This document shows positions 33,053 to 42,377 of a stretch of DNA of 64,000 nt, piece after piece. This DNA comes from Azorhizobium sp943371865. Its GTDB lineage: Bacteria > Pseudomonadota > Alphaproteobacteria > Rhizobiales > Xanthobacteraceae. The stretch spans positions 1-64,000 of the forward strand of contig NZ_CALRWL010000018.1 of the NCBI RefSeq assembly GCF_943371865.1, written 5' to 3'. The position numbers were made by a program, and so were the translations under genes. The notes beneath the pieces are model-generated. The model saw nothing but the letters and a program-made list of their open reading frames with translations. It had not been told where the DNA came from and searched no databases. Within the stretch, counting starts at the first letter, position 1. The number at the start of each line of letters is the position of its first letter.

Positions 33053-34453
33053 ATGAACCTGCCGCGCGCTCCAGGTTCGCTGGCGTTTCGCTTGTTTCTG
33101 TCCGCCGTGGTGGTGACCGCGCTGATCCTGCTGGTGGTCGGCGTGGTGCTGTCGTCCATGTATCGCGCCGGGGCGGAGCGGGCGTTCGACCGCCGGCTGG
33201 ACATCTATCTGAAGACCATCGTCGGCGGCCTTGCCAGCACCGCGGGAACCGCGGGGGCGGGCGCGGTGGCGGAGCCGCAGGGGCTGACCGACCCGCTGTT
33301 CGTGTTTCCGTTTTCCGGCTGGTATTGGCAGATGACCCGGCTGGATGTGGCCAAGCCGGCGATCCGCCGCTCGCGCTCGTTGCCCGAGGGTGGCCTGCCG
33401 ACCCTGGAATCCCTGGGCGTCGAGGAACGCCCCGGCGGCGTCCGCGAAGGCTATGCCCCCGGGCCCGACAACCAGAATTTGCGCCTGGTGGAGCGGCTGC
33501 TGGATCTGGGGCAGGATGGGCGTTACCTTATTACCGTTGCCGGTGACGCCTCCGAGATCGAGGAAGAGATCACCAATTTCAATCTGGCGCTGGTGGGCAC
33601 CTTCGGCGTCCTGGGCTTGGCCTTTCTCTTGACCGTGGTGTTCCAGGTGCGGTTCGGCCTGAAGCCGCTAGGCCGCATTTCCGAGGCGCTGGCGGCGGTG
33701 CGGTCGGGCAAGGCCGAGCGGCTGGAGGGGAAATATCCGGAGGAAATCGCCCCGCTGGTCAGCGAAGTGAACGCGCTGATCGACGCCAACAAGGAGATCG
33801 TCGAGCGCTCGCGCACCCATGTGGGCAACCTCGCCCACGCGCTGAAGACCCCGCTTTCGGTGCTGCTGAACGAGGCCGGCACCCGCGACGATCCCCTCGC
33901 GGTGCGGGTGCGCGATCAGGCGGAGATTATGCGCGATCAGGTGGGCCATCATCTGGAGCGTGCGCGCATGGCTGCCCGCGTCTCGCTGGTGGGCACCGTG
34001 TGCGAGATCGGCCCGATCGTGACCGGATTGGCGCGCACCATGGAGAAGATCCATCGCACCAAGGACCTGGCCATCGACCTGGAGGTGGCCAATGAGGACA
34101 TCCGGTTTCGCGGCGAGCGCCACGATCTGGAGGAGATGATCGGCAATCTGATCGACAATGCCTGCAAATGGGCGGCGGGGCGGGTTCAGGTCAAGGTGTC
34201 CCTCGATCCGCCGCGCGGCCCCAGCGAGCGGGTGTTCTTCCGGGTGATGATCGATGACGACGGCCCCGGCCTCACCCCCGGCAAGCGGGCGGAGGTGGGC
34301 CGGCGCGGGCGGCGGCTGGACGAATCCAAGCCCGGCTCCGGCCTCGGCCTGTCCATCGTCCATGAATTGGCGGCGCTGTACGGCGGCCGGTTCGAAATGA
34401 ACACCGCGCCGCTCGGCGGGCTGCGCACCGAACTGGTCCTGCCGGCGGCATGA
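33053..34453 (+). CDS. Sensor histidine kinase, FeuQ-like
   Basis: A 466-residue inner-membrane kinase. Transmembrane helices are at about residues 10-35 and 175-200, flanking a periplasmic domain. HAMP follows, then the phosphoacceptor His in NLAHALKTPLS (H262), the N box NLIDNACKWA, DDDGPGL (G1) and SGLGLSIVHEL (G2). It is the partner of the regulator 49 bases upstream. ATG 33053 was chosen; a GTG at 33020 is an alternative that adds 11 residues. Confidence 0.87.
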   Translation: MNLPRAPGSLAFRLFLSAVVVTALILLVVGVVLSSMYRAGAERAFDRRLDIYLKTIVGGLASTAGTAGAGAVAEPQGLTDPLFVFPFSGWYWQMTRLDVAKPAIRRSRSLPEGGLPTLESLGVEERPGGVREGYAPGPDNQNLRLVERLLDLGQDGRYLITVAGDASEIEEEITNFNLALVGTFGVLGLAFLLTVVFQVRFGLKPLGRISEALAAVRSGKAERLEGKYPEEIAPLVSEVNALIDANKEIVERSRTHVGNLAHALKTPLSVLLNEAGTRDDPLAVRVRDQAEIMRDQVGHHLERARMAARVSLVGTVCEIGPIVTGLARTMEKIHRTKDLAIDLEVANEDIRFRGERHDLEEMIGNLIDNACKWAAGRVQVKVSLDPPRGPSERVFFRVMIDDDGPGLTPGKRAEVGRRGRRLDESKPGSGLGLSIVHELAALYGGRFEMNTAPLGGLRTELVLPAA

Positions 34454-34635
34454 GCGCGGTCATCGTCCATGCGTCGCGCCGATCCGCCCCGTGCCCGGCG
34501 TCAGCCGCGCAGCAGATCGCCGGGTGGGGGCTCATCGTGCCGCGTGCACTGAGCCTCCTTTTCGCCTAAATGTCCGGTTCTGTCGCCGGAAGCGATCCGC
34601 TTCCGATAAGGAAACAGCACGCGAAGGCTGATGGT

Positions 34636-35094
34636 ATGAACGCGCCCAAGCTCCTCTGTGTCCTGCTTGCTGCCGCCGCGGTGGCGGCATGCACCAGTGA
34701 CCCAAGCGCCGGACCGAAGGTCGTCGCAGGGGCCACCGCTGGCTCAATGACCAGCGCGCTGACCGGCGCCGGGGGATCGGCCGGTGTCGCCACGGGCGCG
34801 CCGGTGAGCGGGCTGGTGGGCGGGGTGATCGGCGGTGGGCTGGACGAGCAGGATCGTCAGCGGGCCTATGCGGCGGAAATGAAGGCGCTGGAATATGGCG
34901 GTCCCGGCACCCCGGTGGGATGGCGCGGGGAGAGCGGCGCCTATGGCACGGTCATCGCCGGCCCGGCTTATGCCCGGCCCGGAAATCCGCAGTGTCGCGA
35001 TTATTCCCATACCATTTACATCCAGGGCAAGCCGCAGAATGCCCGCGGCATCTCCTGCCGCAATGCGGATGGCACCTGGGTGTCGGTAAACTGA
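34636..35094 (+). CDS. Outer-membrane lipoprotein, 17-kDa antigen-like
   Basis: A 152-residue lipoprotein with the lipobox VAAC (Cys at residue 19), a Gly-rich segment with GLVGGVIGGGLDEQDRQ (glycine-zipper type), and a C-terminal domain with CRDYSHTIYIQGKPQ and CRNADGTWVSV, as in rickettsial 17-kDa surface antigen relatives. The start at 34636 is preferred over 34570, which would bury the signal peptide. In rhizobia a gene of this type often lies between feuQ and ccmI. Function unknown, probably structural. Confidence 0.75.
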   Translation: MNAPKLLCVLLAAAAVAACTSDPSAGPKVVAGATAGSMTSALTGAGGSAGVATGAPVSGLVGGVIGGGLDEQDRQRAYAAEMKALEYGGPGTPVGWRGESGAYGTVIAGPAYARPGNPQCRDYSHTIYIQGKPQNARGISCRNADGTWVSVN

Positions 35095-35257
35095 GCCCAC
35101 CGCGGCGGGATGCTGGCAACGGTCGGAATCTGGCATCCTCTGATACCATTTGGAGGCCGGCAGGGAATGACGGGTGCGTGAGCCCCTGCGGCGCGGCGCC
35201 GCCGCGACCGAAAGCATCCTTTGCTTTTGCCCTTGCCTCCGCTAACCGCAGGGAACC

Positions 35258-36439
35258 ATGACCTCCATTCCGCTCTTCGTCGCGTTCGCGCTGATGACCG
35301 CCGCCGCGGTGATGGCGGTGCTGTGGCCGCTGAGCCGGCAGCGTGCGCGGCGCAATGCGCGCGACGCCGATGTGGCGGTCTATCGCGACCAACTGGCGGA
35401 AATCGTCCGTGACCAGGCCGCCGGTCGCCTGCCGGCGGAGCAGGCGGAGGCCGCGCGCATCGAGGTCGGCCGGCGCATCCTGGCCGCGGACGCCCTGTCG
35501 TCCGCGCCGGGTCCGTCCATCGACAGCGGCACCGTGCGGCGGCGCTGGGCCGCCATCGGTGTGTTGCTGTTCGTGCCCGTGCTCGGTGCCGGGCTCTATG
35601 TCTATGTCGGTTCTCCCGCGCTGCCCGGTGCGCCGCTGGCGGAGCGCCTCAAGGCGCCGCCGGATGCCAATGATGTCGCCATCCTGGTGCGCCGGGTGGA
35701 GGAGCATCTGGCCAGCAATCCCAATGACGGCCAGGGCTATGAGATTCTCGCCCCGGTCTATGCCCGCATGGGCCGCATGGATGATGCCGCGCGCGCCTAC
35801 CGGCAGGCGATCCGCATTCTCGGCCCCAGCGTCGAGCGCGAGGCGGCCCTGGGCGAAGTCCTCACCGCCGGCGCCGATGGCATGGTGACCCAGGAAGCCG
35901 CCAAGGCCTTCACCGCCGCGGTGACGCTGGACCCACACACGGTCAAGGCCCGCTATTTCCTCGGCCTTGCGGCGGAGCAGGATGGCCGGCGCGCGGATGC
36001 GGTGGCCATCTGGGGGCAGATGCTTCAGGAGGCCCCGGCCGGCGCACCCTGGCGCCCCATGCTGGAAGCGGCCCTGGCGCGGCTGGGCGTCGCGCCGGCC
36101 TCCCCGCCGACGGTCTCGGCCACCTCGCCGCGCCTTGCGCCTGCGAGCCCGCAAGCCCCTGGTCCCACCGCGCAGGACGTGGCCGCCGCCGCCGGGCAGA
36201 GCCCGCAGGAGCGCTCCGCCATGATCGCAGGCATGGTCTCGCGGCTGGAAGAGCGGCTGGCGGCCGATCCCAAGGATCTGGACGGCTGGTTGCGTCTGGC
36301 CCGCGCCTGGAGTGTTCTGGGCGACAAGGCCAAGGCCACGGCGGCGCTGCAATCGGCGCGTACGGCTTTTGCCGGCGATGATGACGCCGCCCGCCGCATC
36401 GACGCGGCGCGCACCGAACTCGGGCTGGGAGGCGAATAG
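35258..36439 (+). CDS. ccmI: Cytochrome c maturation protein CcmI (CycH)
   Basis: A 393-residue inner-membrane protein with an N-terminal TM helix and a second near residue 95-115, and periplasmic TPR repeats (NPNDGQGYEILAPVYARMGR and PKDLDGWLRLARAWSVLGDK). It holds the C-terminus of apocytochrome c for haem ligation by CcmF/H. It starts the ccmI-E-F-H operon, the usual alphaproteobacterial order; ccmABCDG are not in the window. Confidence 0.93.
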   Translation: MTSIPLFVAFALMTAAAVMAVLWPLSRQRARRNARDADVAVYRDQLAEIVRDQAAGRLPAEQAEAARIEVGRRILAADALSSAPGPSIDSGTVRRRWAAIGVLLFVPVLGAGLYVYVGSPALPGAPLAERLKAPPDANDVAILVRRVEEHLASNPNDGQGYEILAPVYARMGRMDDAARAYRQAIRILGPSVEREAALGEVLTAGADGMVTQEAAKAFTAAVTLDPHTVKARYFLGLAAEQDGRRADAVAIWGQMLQEAPAGAPWRPMLEAALARLGVAPASPPTVSATSPRLAPASPQAPGPTAQDVAAAAGQSPQERSAMIAGMVSRLEERLAADPKDLDGWLRLARAWSVLGDKAKATAALQSARTAFAGDDDAARRIDAARTELGLGGE

Positions 36440-36441
36440 TC

Positions 36442-37005
36442 GTGACGCGCAAAAGCCGCCGCCTCGTCCTGATCGGTGCCGGATTGAGTGTGCTGGCGCT
36501 CGCCGCCGGGCTGATCCTGACCGCCCTCAACGACACCATCGTCTTCTTCCGCACCCCCACGGAGATCGCCCAGAAGCAGATCGCCCCGGGCGGGCGGGTG
36601 CGCCTCGGCGGACTGGTGGAGCCGGGCAGTGTCGAGAAGACCGGCGCCGCGGTGCGGTTTGCCGTCACCGACGGCAACCATCAGGTGATCGTGGCCTATC
36701 GCGGCCTGCTGCCGGACCTGTTCCGGGAAGGGCAGGGCGTGGTGGCCGAAGGCGTGCTGCAGATGGACGGCACGGTTTCCGCCGACAGCGTGCTGGCCAA
36801 GCATGACGAGCGCTACATGCCCCGCGAGGTGGCCGATGCGCTGAAGAAGTCCGGCCACTGGAAGGAAGGCGAGCCCGGCGGACCGGTGCCGCAGCAGAGC
36901 GTTCCCGCCACCCCGAAGCCGGCGCCGTCCGGCGCGGCGGTGCCGTCCTCCATCCTGCCCGCGGCGACGCCCGCCTCCGCCTCCTCCCGGAGCCCCGCCC
37001 CATGA
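36442..37005 (+). CDS. ccmE: Cytochrome c-type haem chaperone CcmE (CycJ)
   Basis: A 187-residue periplasmic haem chaperone anchored by an N-terminal helix (about residues 8-27). The haem-binding His lies in LAKHDERYMP (H121) with Y125, the expected arrangement. GTG 36442 starts two bases after the ccmI stop. The C-terminal tail (Pro/Ala-rich) is disordered. It overlaps ccmF by four bases (ATGA). Confidence 0.95.
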   Translation: MTRKSRRLVLIGAGLSVLALAAGLILTALNDTIVFFRTPTEIAQKQIAPGGRVRLGGLVEPGSVEKTGAAVRFAVTDGNHQVIVAYRGLLPDLFREGQGVVAEGVLQMDGTVSADSVLAKHDERYMPREVADALKKSGHWKEGEPGGPVPQQSVPATPKPAPSGAAVPSSILPAATPASASSRSPAP

Positions 37006-38984
37006 TCGCGGAACTCGGCCAATATGCGCTGATCCTCGCCCTTGCCCTGGCTCTGGTGCAGATGGTGGTGCCCGCCTGGGGCGCGGCCAAGGACGACGCG
37101 GTTCTCATGGGCGTGGCCGCGCCGGTGGCGCTGGCGGTGCTGGGGTTCGTCACCTTCGCCTTCGGCGCGCTGGTGGCGGTCTATGTCACCTCCGATTTCT
37201 CGGTGGTGAATGTGGTGGAGAATTCCCACTCGCAGATGCCGCTCGTCTACAAGATCACCAGCACCTGGGGGAACCATGAGGGTTCCATGATGCTGTGGGT
37301 GTTCGTGCTGGCGGTGTTCGCCGGCATGGTGGCGCTGTTCGGCAGCAACCTGCCCGATCGCCTCAAGGCCAATGCGCTGGCCGTGCAGGGCGCCATCGCC
37401 AGTGCGTTCCTGGGCTTCATCCTGCTCACGTCTAATCCGTTCCTGCGCATGATCCCCGCCCCGGCGGAAGGGCGCGATCTCAATCCGGTGCTGCAGGATC
37501 CCGGCCTCGCCATTCATCCGCCGCTGCTCTATCTCGGCTATGTGGGCCTCTCCATCGCCTTCTCCTTCGCCATGGCGGCGCTGATCGAGGGGCGGATCGA
37601 TGCCGCCTGGGCGCGCTGGGTGCGGCCCTGGACCCTGGCCGCCTGGCTGTTCCTGACCCTGGGCATCGCCATGGGCTCCTACTGGGCCTATTACGAGCTG
37701 GGCTGGGGCGGCTGGTGGTTCTGGGACCCGGTGGAAAACGCCTCGCTGATGCCGTGGCTGGCCGCCACCGCCTTGCTGCATTCCGCCGTGGTGATGGAAA
37801 AGCGCGACGCGCTGAAGATCTGGACCATCCTGCTGGCGATCCTCGCCTTCTCTTTGTCGCTGATCGGCACCTTCCTGGTGCGCTCGGGCGTGCTGACCTC
37901 GGTGCACGCGTTCGCCAGCGATCCCACCCGCGGCGTGTTCATCCTGGGCATTCTCACTTTGTTCATCGGCGGCGGGCTGCTGATGTTCGCGCTGCGCGCG
38001 GGTGAACTGCGCCAGGGCGGCCTGTTCGCGCCGGTGTCGCGCGAGGGCGCGCTGGTGTTCAACAATCTGTTCCTCACCGCCGCCACCGCCTCGGTGTTCG
38101 TGGGCACGCTCTATCCGCTGGCGCTGGAAGCGCTCACCGACGCCAAGATCACGGTGGGCCCGCCCTTCTTCAACCTCACCTTCGGCGGGCTGATGCTGCC
38201 CTTGGTGTTCGCCATGCCGTTCGGCCCGCTCTTGGCCTGGAAGCGGGGCGATCTGCTGGGTGTGGCGCAGCGCCTGACCCTGGCCGCCGGTTTCGCGGTG
38301 ATCGCGGGCGTGGTCACGGCGGCGGCGGAAGGCGGGCCGGTGCTGGCGGCTGTGGCCATCGGGCTTGCGGTGTTCATCATGGCCGGCGCCCTCACCGACA
38401 TTGTGGAGCGCGCGGGCATCGGCCGGGTTTCGGCGCCGGTGGCCTGGGCACGCTTGCGCGGTCTGCCGCGCTCCACCTTCGGCACGGCGGTGGCGCATTT
38501 CGGCGTGGGGGTGTGCCTGATCGGCATCGTCTCCGAGACCACCTGGAGCCTGGAGCGCATCGCTTCGGTGAAGCTGGGCGACACCATTACCATCGGCACC
38601 CGGGACCTGACCTTCGCCCGCATCGAGAATCGCGCGGGAGCCAATTTCACCGCCCGCACGGCGATCTTCGAAATCCGCTCCGGCGGCCTGTCGCAGGGCA
38701 CGGTGGAAGCCTCACGGCGGATGTTCGCTGCCCGGCAGATGGCCACCACCGAATCCGGCATCCGCACCTTCGGTTTCAGCCAGCTCTATCTCTCCATGGG
38801 CGAGGAAGAGACCAACGGCGCGGTTTCCGTGCGCGTCACCTGGAAGCCCCTTGTGACGCTGATCTGGCTCGGCGCCGTGGTGATGGCCCTGGGCGGCGGC
38901 CTCTCTTTGGCGGATCGCCGGTTGCGGGTGGGGGCGCCGAAGCCGGCGCGCCGCCGTGCAGCCGCGCCGGTCGCGGCGGAGTAG
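37002..38984 (+). CDS. ccmF: Haem lyase subunit CcmF (CycK)
   Basis: A 660-residue polytopic membrane protein with about 14-15 helices. The WWD haem-handling motif is clear (GWGGWWFWDPVENAS) and His ligands occur in SWGNHEGSM-type sequence near residue 90. It attaches haem from CcmE to apocytochrome with CcmH/CcmI. Coupled to ccmE by overlap; ccmH starts four bases after its stop. Confidence 0.96.
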   Translation: MIAELGQYALILALALALVQMVVPAWGAAKDDAVLMGVAAPVALAVLGFVTFAFGALVAVYVTSDFSVVNVVENSHSQMPLVYKITSTWGNHEGSMMLWVFVLAVFAGMVALFGSNLPDRLKANALAVQGAIASAFLGFILLTSNPFLRMIPAPAEGRDLNPVLQDPGLAIHPPLLYLGYVGLSIAFSFAMAALIEGRIDAAWARWVRPWTLAAWLFLTLGIAMGSYWAYYELGWGGWWFWDPVENASLMPWLAATALLHSAVVMEKRDALKIWTILLAILAFSLSLIGTFLVRSGVLTSVHAFASDPTRGVFILGILTLFIGGGLLMFALRAGELRQGGLFAPVSREGALVFNNLFLTAATASVFVGTLYPLALEALTDAKITVGPPFFNLTFGGLMLPLVFAMPFGPLLAWKRGDLLGVAQRLTLAAGFAVIAGVVTAAAEGGPVLAAVAIGLAVFIMAGALTDIVERAGIGRVSAPVAWARLRGLPRSTFGTAVAHFGVGVCLIGIVSETTWSLERIASVKLGDTITIGTRDLTFARIENRAGANFTARTAIFEIRSGGLSQGTVEASRRMFAARQMATTESGIRTFGFSQLYLSMGEEETNGAVSVRVTWKPLVTLIWLGAVVMALGGGLSLADRRLRVGAPKPARRRAAAPVAAE

Positions 38985-38988
38985 GGCC

Positions 38989-39501
38989 GTGGGCATTTTC
39001 AACATCATCCGACGCGTGACGGCGCCCCTGCTTGTGGGCGTGGCGCTGCTGCTGTCGGTCCCAGCCCATGCGGTGCTTCCGGACGAGGTGCTCCCGGACC
39101 CCAAGCTGGAGGCCCGCGCCCGCGAGCTGTCGCAGGAATTGCGCTGCATGGTCTGCCAGAACCAGTCCATCGACGACAGCGATGCGCCGCTGGCCCGCGA
39201 TCTGCGCCTGCTGGTGCGCGACCGTCTTAAGGCCGGTGACAGCGACAGCCAAGTGCTGGCTTTCCTGGTGGCGCGTTATGGCGAGTTCGTGCTGATGCGT
39301 CCGGTGTTCTCCTGGCGCAACGCTCTCCTCTGGGGCACGCCGGCGATCGTGCTGCTGCTGGGCGGTGGCGCGGCGGTGGTCGCATGGCGCCGTCGGCGCA
39401 CCGATGCAAAGGAACTCACGGCTCTGACGCCGGAAGAAGAGGCGCGGGTCCAGACGCTCCTGGCCGGCCAGCCCGATCCGGGTGGCCGCGACGGCGCTTA
39501 A
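38989..39501 (+). CDS. ccmH: Cytochrome c maturation thiol-reductase CcmH (CycL)
   Basis: A 170-residue protein with a signal peptide, the redox motif RCMVCQNQS (C53, C56), and a C-terminal TM anchor (LWGTPAIVLLLGGGAAVVAW). It reduces the apocytochrome CXXCH before haem attachment. The start is GTG 38989, shortly after ccmF; the open frame begins earlier at 38956 but overlaps ccmF without benefit. Last of the ccm operon. Confidence 0.93.
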   Translation: MGIFNIIRRVTAPLLVGVALLLSVPAHAVLPDEVLPDPKLEARARELSQELRCMVCQNQSIDDSDAPLARDLRLLVRDRLKAGDSDSQVLAFLVARYGEFVLMRPVFSWRNALLWGTPAIVLLLGGGAAVVAWRRRRTDAKELTALTPEEEARVQTLLAGQPDPGGRDGA

Positions 39502-39665
39502 GGCGACCGGCTCGCTCCGCCGGCTACCGTTTCCGCTCACGCAGCCGTGACGCGCCTTACAAAACGGTAACTCTGCCGCCAGGGGCCTGTAAGGCGGCAA
39601 GGCCTAGTTTCTCTCTCAAGCCGGCCCGCAAGGGCGGTCGCACACCAGAGAGAGATGCACAGCGC

Positions 39666-41228
39666 ATGACCCGCTCCACGAATTTCCCTTCTTTGACGAA
39701 GCGCCGTCGGACCGCCCTGCTGGCGGGCGTTGTCGGCTTGGCGGTTGCAGGCGTGGCGGTCGGCCAGTTCGGCTACCCGAGCACTCCCGCCTTTGCCCAG
39801 ACCAACCAGGCGCCGGTGTCCCCCGCGCTGTCCGCCAGCACCTTCTCCTTCGCCGACATCGTGCAGAAGGTTTCGCCCGCCGTGGTTTCGGTGAAGGTGA
39901 AGAAGGACGGCGCCCAGCAGATGGCCATGGGCGGCGACGAGGGCATGGGCGGCGACGTGCCCCCGCAGATCGAGCGCTTCCTGAAGCGCTTCGGCTTCGA
40001 GAACGGTCCCGGTGGCATGCAGGGCCAGATGCCCCAGCGCGCACCGCGTGGTGAGCCCGGCCAGCGTCGGGTCGTGGGCCAGGGCTCCGGCTTCATCATC
40101 TCCGCCGACGGCTATGTGGTCACCAACAACCATGTGGTGGACGGCGCCTCCGAGGTGGACGTGACCCTCACCGACGGCAAGGAATACACCGCCAAGGTCA
40201 TCGGCGCGGATTCCCGCACCGACGTGGCCCTGCTGAAGATCGACGGCAAGACCGACCTGCCGTGGGTGAAGCTGTCCGATACCGTGCCGCGGGTCGGCGA
40301 CTGGGTGATCGCGGTGGGCAATCCCTTCGGCCTCGGCGGCACGGTGACCGCCGGCATCGTCTCGGCCCGTGGCCGCGACATCGGCTCCGGTCCCTATGAC
40401 GACTTCGTGCAGATCGACGCGCCGATCAACCGGGGCAATTCCGGTGGACCGACCTTCGACCTCTCGGGCAACGTCATCGGCATGAACACCGCCATCGTGT
40501 CGCCCTCCGGCGGCAATGTGGGCATCGCCTTCGCCATCCCCTCCGAGACGGTGAAGACGGTGGTGGACCAGCTGCGCCAGTCGGGCTCGGTGGCGCGGGG
40601 CTACATCGGCGTCCAGATCCAGCCGGTGACCGATGACCTCGCCTCCGGTCTCGGCCTCAGCTCTGCCGACGGTGCGCTGGTGGCGCAGGTGCAGCCGGAC
40701 ACCCCAGGTGCCAAGGCCGGCCTGAAGAGCGGTGACGTGGTCACCAAGCTCAATGGCGAGCCGATCAAGGATGCCCGCGACCTCAGCCGCAAGATCGGCA
40801 TGATGAAGCCGGGCACCAGCGTTGCCCTCGCCGTGATGCGTGACGGCAAGGCCATGAACCTGGACGTGAAGCTGGAGCAGCTTCCCGGCGAGCAGCAGAC
40901 CGCGAGCCTCAATGACAATGGCGCTCCCGGCCATGACGTGCCCCGCCTCGGGCTGCAACTGGCTCCGGCCAAGAGCGTGAAGGGTGCCGGCGCCGACGGC
41001 GTGGTGGTCACCGAAGTGGATCCCAACGGACCGGCTGCCGCCCGTGGCATCCGCTCCGGCGACGTGATCCTGGATGTGGGCGGCAAGGCCGTCTCCAGCC
41101 CGGCGGATGTGCGCGACGGCCTTGCCGCTGCCAAGACCGAGAACCGCAAGGCGGTGCTCATGCGGGTGAAGGGTGAGCAGGGCGTGCGCTTCGTCGCCAT
41201 CGCCATCGACCCCAAGGCCCGCGGCTGA
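39666..41228 (+). CDS. degP: Periplasmic serine protease DegP/HtrA
   Basis: A 520-residue Do-family protease and chaperone of the periplasm. An N-terminal signal anchor (16-34) is followed by the trypsin-like domain with H156 (NNHVVDG), D186 (RTDVALL) and S259 (GNSGGP). PDZ1 lies at about 290-380 and PDZ2 at about 405-510. A Gly/Met-rich loop (83-137) is the LA-type regulatory loop. It lies after ccmH, as in rhizobia, where the two are neighbours. The likely terminator is about 150 bases downstream. Confidence 0.95.
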   Translation: MTRSTNFPSLTKRRRTALLAGVVGLAVAGVAVGQFGYPSTPAFAQTNQAPVSPALSASTFSFADIVQKVSPAVVSVKVKKDGAQQMAMGGDEGMGGDVPPQIERFLKRFGFENGPGGMQGQMPQRAPRGEPGQRRVVGQGSGFIISADGYVVTNNHVVDGASEVDVTLTDGKEYTAKVIGADSRTDVALLKIDGKTDLPWVKLSDTVPRVGDWVIAVGNPFGLGGTVTAGIVSARGRDIGSGPYDDFVQIDAPINRGNSGGPTFDLSGNVIGMNTAIVSPSGGNVGIAFAIPSETVKTVVDQLRQSGSVARGYIGVQIQPVTDDLASGLGLSSADGALVAQVQPDTPGAKAGLKSGDVVTKLNGEPIKDARDLSRKIGMMKPGTSVALAVMRDGKAMNLDVKLEQLPGEQQTASLNDNGAPGHDVPRLGLQLAPAKSVKGAGADGVVVTEVDPNGPAAARGIRSGDVILDVGGKAVSSPADVRDGLAAAKTENRKAVLMRVKGEQGVRFVAIAIDPKARG

Positions 41229-41576
41229 ACCGAGCGGTAGAAAGCGTCCCGCGCCTTGCGGCGCGGGCCGCCCTCAAGGGTTCCGGTGGGTGTCCCAGGT
41301 CGGCGCGTAAAGCGTATGCGGATCGGGATGCCGGCCAGATGGTGCGCCGTGCGCGGGGGAACCGCGGCGCGCCCCCCGATCGGGTAAGCGGCTTCACCGC
41401 GGCTGCCCGATCGGGAGACTTTTTCATTGGTGCCGAAGCGGTACCTTCCGTCGCCGCAAACGCCGCCAACGCCCGATCGGCGCGGAAAGCACAGCTTCCC
41501 GCGCCGTTCCAGGTTCCGTCGCGGGGAATGTCCCTACAACCTGATGCGCTGGGCGCAGATCGTGGGCTAGAGTGTC
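41229..41576. other. Gap between degP and the second two-component system
   Basis: The 348-base gap holds a hairpin CCCGCGCC-TTGC-GGCGCGGG (41248-41267), then a large stem-loop (41375-41415) and a further CCCGATCGG copy at 41472-41480. No gene is supported. The right part should carry the promoter of the response regulator. Confidence 0.55.
41375..41424 (+). terminator. Terminator-like stem-loop after degP
   Basis: Two copies of the palindrome CCCGATCGGG (41375-41384 and 41406-41415) form the outer stem of a loop with an inner GCGG-CTTCA-CCGC stem. It is followed by TTTTT at 41420-41424. The layout fits an intrinsic terminator, though it lies 147 bases from the stop. Confidence 0.6.
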
Positions 41577-42293
41577 ATGAACCCGAATCTTGAAACGGAC
41601 TTCAGCCTCTCCATGCGACTGCTCCTCGTCGAGGATGACCACGACGCGGCGGATTATCTGCGCAAGGCCTTTCGTGAGGCCGGCCACGTGGTGGATCACG
41701 CCGCCGACGGCGAAGACGGCCTCGCCCACGCGCTCGACGGCAAATACGACGTGATGGTGGTCGACCGCATGCTGCCGATCCGCGACGGCCTGTCGCTGGT
41801 GGCGGAATTGCGCGGTCGCGGCGATGCCACGCCGGTCTTGATCCTCTCCGCTTTGGGGCAGGTGGATGACCGGGTGGTGGGCTTGCGCGCCGGTGGCGAC
41901 GACTATCTGCCCAAGCCCTATGCCTTCACCGAATTGCTGGCGCGGGTGGAAGCGCTGTCCCGGCGCGGCGCGCCGCAGGCGGCGGAGACCGTCTACCGGG
42001 TCGGCGATCTGGAACTGGACCGGCTGGCGCACCGGGTGACGCGGGCGGGCAAGGACATTCCCTTGCAGCCGCGGGAGTTCCGGCTGATGGAATATCTCAT
42101 GCGCCACGCCGGGCAGGTGGTGACCCGCACCATGCTGCTGGAAAACGTCTGGGACTATCACTTCGACCCGCAGACCAATGTGATCGACGTGCATGTGTCG
42201 CGGCTGCGCTCGAAGATCGACAAGGGGTTTGACGTGCCCCTGATCCATACGGTGCGGGGCGCCGGCTATATGGTCCGGGTGGGAATGCGCTGA
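41577..42293 (+). CDS. OmpR-family response regulator
   Basis: A 238-residue response regulator. Receiver acidic residues are in LVEDDHDA, phosphoacceptor D63 in VVDRMLPIRDG and LILSALGQ and PKPYAF as the Thr/Ser and Lys sites. The DNA-binding winged helix has PLQPREFRLMEYLMRHAGQV and NVIDVHVSRLRSKID. The ATG at 41577 is used; ATG 41613 is an alternative that starts at MRLLLVEDD. It is followed by its kinase 84 bases on. The conserved position between degP and glnE occurs in rhizobia. Confidence 0.87.
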   Translation: MNPNLETDFSLSMRLLLVEDDHDAADYLRKAFREAGHVVDHAADGEDGLAHALDGKYDVMVVDRMLPIRDGLSLVAELRGRGDATPVLILSALGQVDDRVVGLRAGGDDYLPKPYAFTELLARVEALSRRGAPQAAETVYRVGDLELDRLAHRVTRAGKDIPLQPREFRLMEYLMRHAGQVVTRTMLLENVWDYHFDPQTNVIDVHVSRLRSKIDKGFDVPLIHTVRGAGYMVRVGMR

Positions 42294-42377
42294 CATGGCC
42301 CGCGGTGTGATGGCCGGCGCTGAGACCAGCGGTCCTGCGGCGGTGGGGAAACCCGCGCTGATGCGGGCCTGCCGGCC

